From contig DASSJI010000072.1 in the NCBI GenBank assembly GCA_035691285.1, forward strand, positions 1 through 6,650: a stretch of 6,650 nt of DNA, in the 5' to 3' direction. Within the stretch, counting starts at the first letter, position 1, and each line of letters starts with the position of its first letter. A program made the position numbers and the translations under genes. This DNA is from DATFEN01 sp035691285 (lineage in GTDB: Bacteria > Acidobacteriota > Vicinamibacteria > Fen-336). Shown here in pieces: positions 6,606 through 6,650 of this stretch. The notes beneath the pieces were generated by a model. It was not told the origin of the DNA. It was given only the letters and a program-made list of their open reading frames with translations, and made no database searches.

Positions 6606-6650
6606 TCGCTTCCCCGTCGCGCAGGGCTGGTCGAATGGCGCCGACTATTC

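Larger units (their letters stand above)
6544..6650. other. Intergenic region downstream of the gene cluster
   Basis: This 107-nt stretch has no supported coding sequence. It holds the tandem duplication, the palindrome and the possible promoter listed separately. Its base composition is visibly less GC-rich than the preceding 6.5 kb, as expected for a regulatory gap between transcription units. Whether a gene begins at the ATG at 6635 cannot be judged from the five codons left in the window. Confidence 0.6.

Noticed and set aside
6584..6612. Intrinsic terminator at the end of the gene cluster
   Set aside because: The hairpin arms are good, but the loop is tiny and the following bases (TCGCTTCCCC) contain no T-run. 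A Rho-dependent end or an operator is equally plausible.
6616..6650. tRNA-like fragment or new gene start at the right edge
   Set aside because: GGTCGAATGG only loosely resembles a T-arm and no paired stem is visible. The ATG at 6635 has a weak AGGG site 8 nt upstream, but only five codons are available, too few to call a gene.

Overview
This is a GC-rich, gene-dense, single-strand stretch of what looks like a chromosomal core region from a Gram-negative-type bacterium. The evidence is a type IV pilus retraction ATPase and a secreted murein transglycosylase next to housekeeping genes. Codon use is strongly G/C-ending throughout, and every gene reads on the + strand. The combination suits a high-GC lineage such as Acidobacteriota, or one of the phyla once grouped as Deltaproteobacteria. 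That placement is inferred from the look of the proteins and was not tested by any search.

Layout: (1) 1-1131, PilT/PilU-type pilus retraction ATPase. (2) about 1137-1643, RecX, a RecA modulator whose reading frame has no ATG, GTG or TTG start near its N-terminus. (3) 1663-4335, full-length alanyl-tRNA synthetase. (4) 4328-5113, exported lytic transglycosylase with DUF4124-like motifs on both sides of the catalytic domain, overlapping the end of alaS by 8 nt. (5) 5116-6543, TPR protein with a Pro-rich linker and an AIM24-like C-terminal domain. (6) 6544-6650, a visibly less GC-rich intergenic stretch with a perfect 16-bp tandem duplication and an overlapping imperfect palindrome. These could form a promoter and operator for a gene beyond the window.

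Spacing between genes is 5 or 19 nt, an 8-nt overlap, and 2 nt, with no terminator-like structure between them. The five genes therefore probably form one co-transcribed, partly translationally coupled unit. Their functions do not form one pathway: pilus retraction, recombination control, tRNA charging, wall remodelling, and a scaffold-like protein of unknown role. The last two sit tightly together and may share a cell-envelope role, but that is inference.

I see no mobile element, CRISPR array, rRNA or tRNA, and no clear new defence or biosynthetic system. The points most worth a second look are the TPR-AIM24 fusion, the missing recX start codon, and the tandem duplication and palindrome at the right edge.
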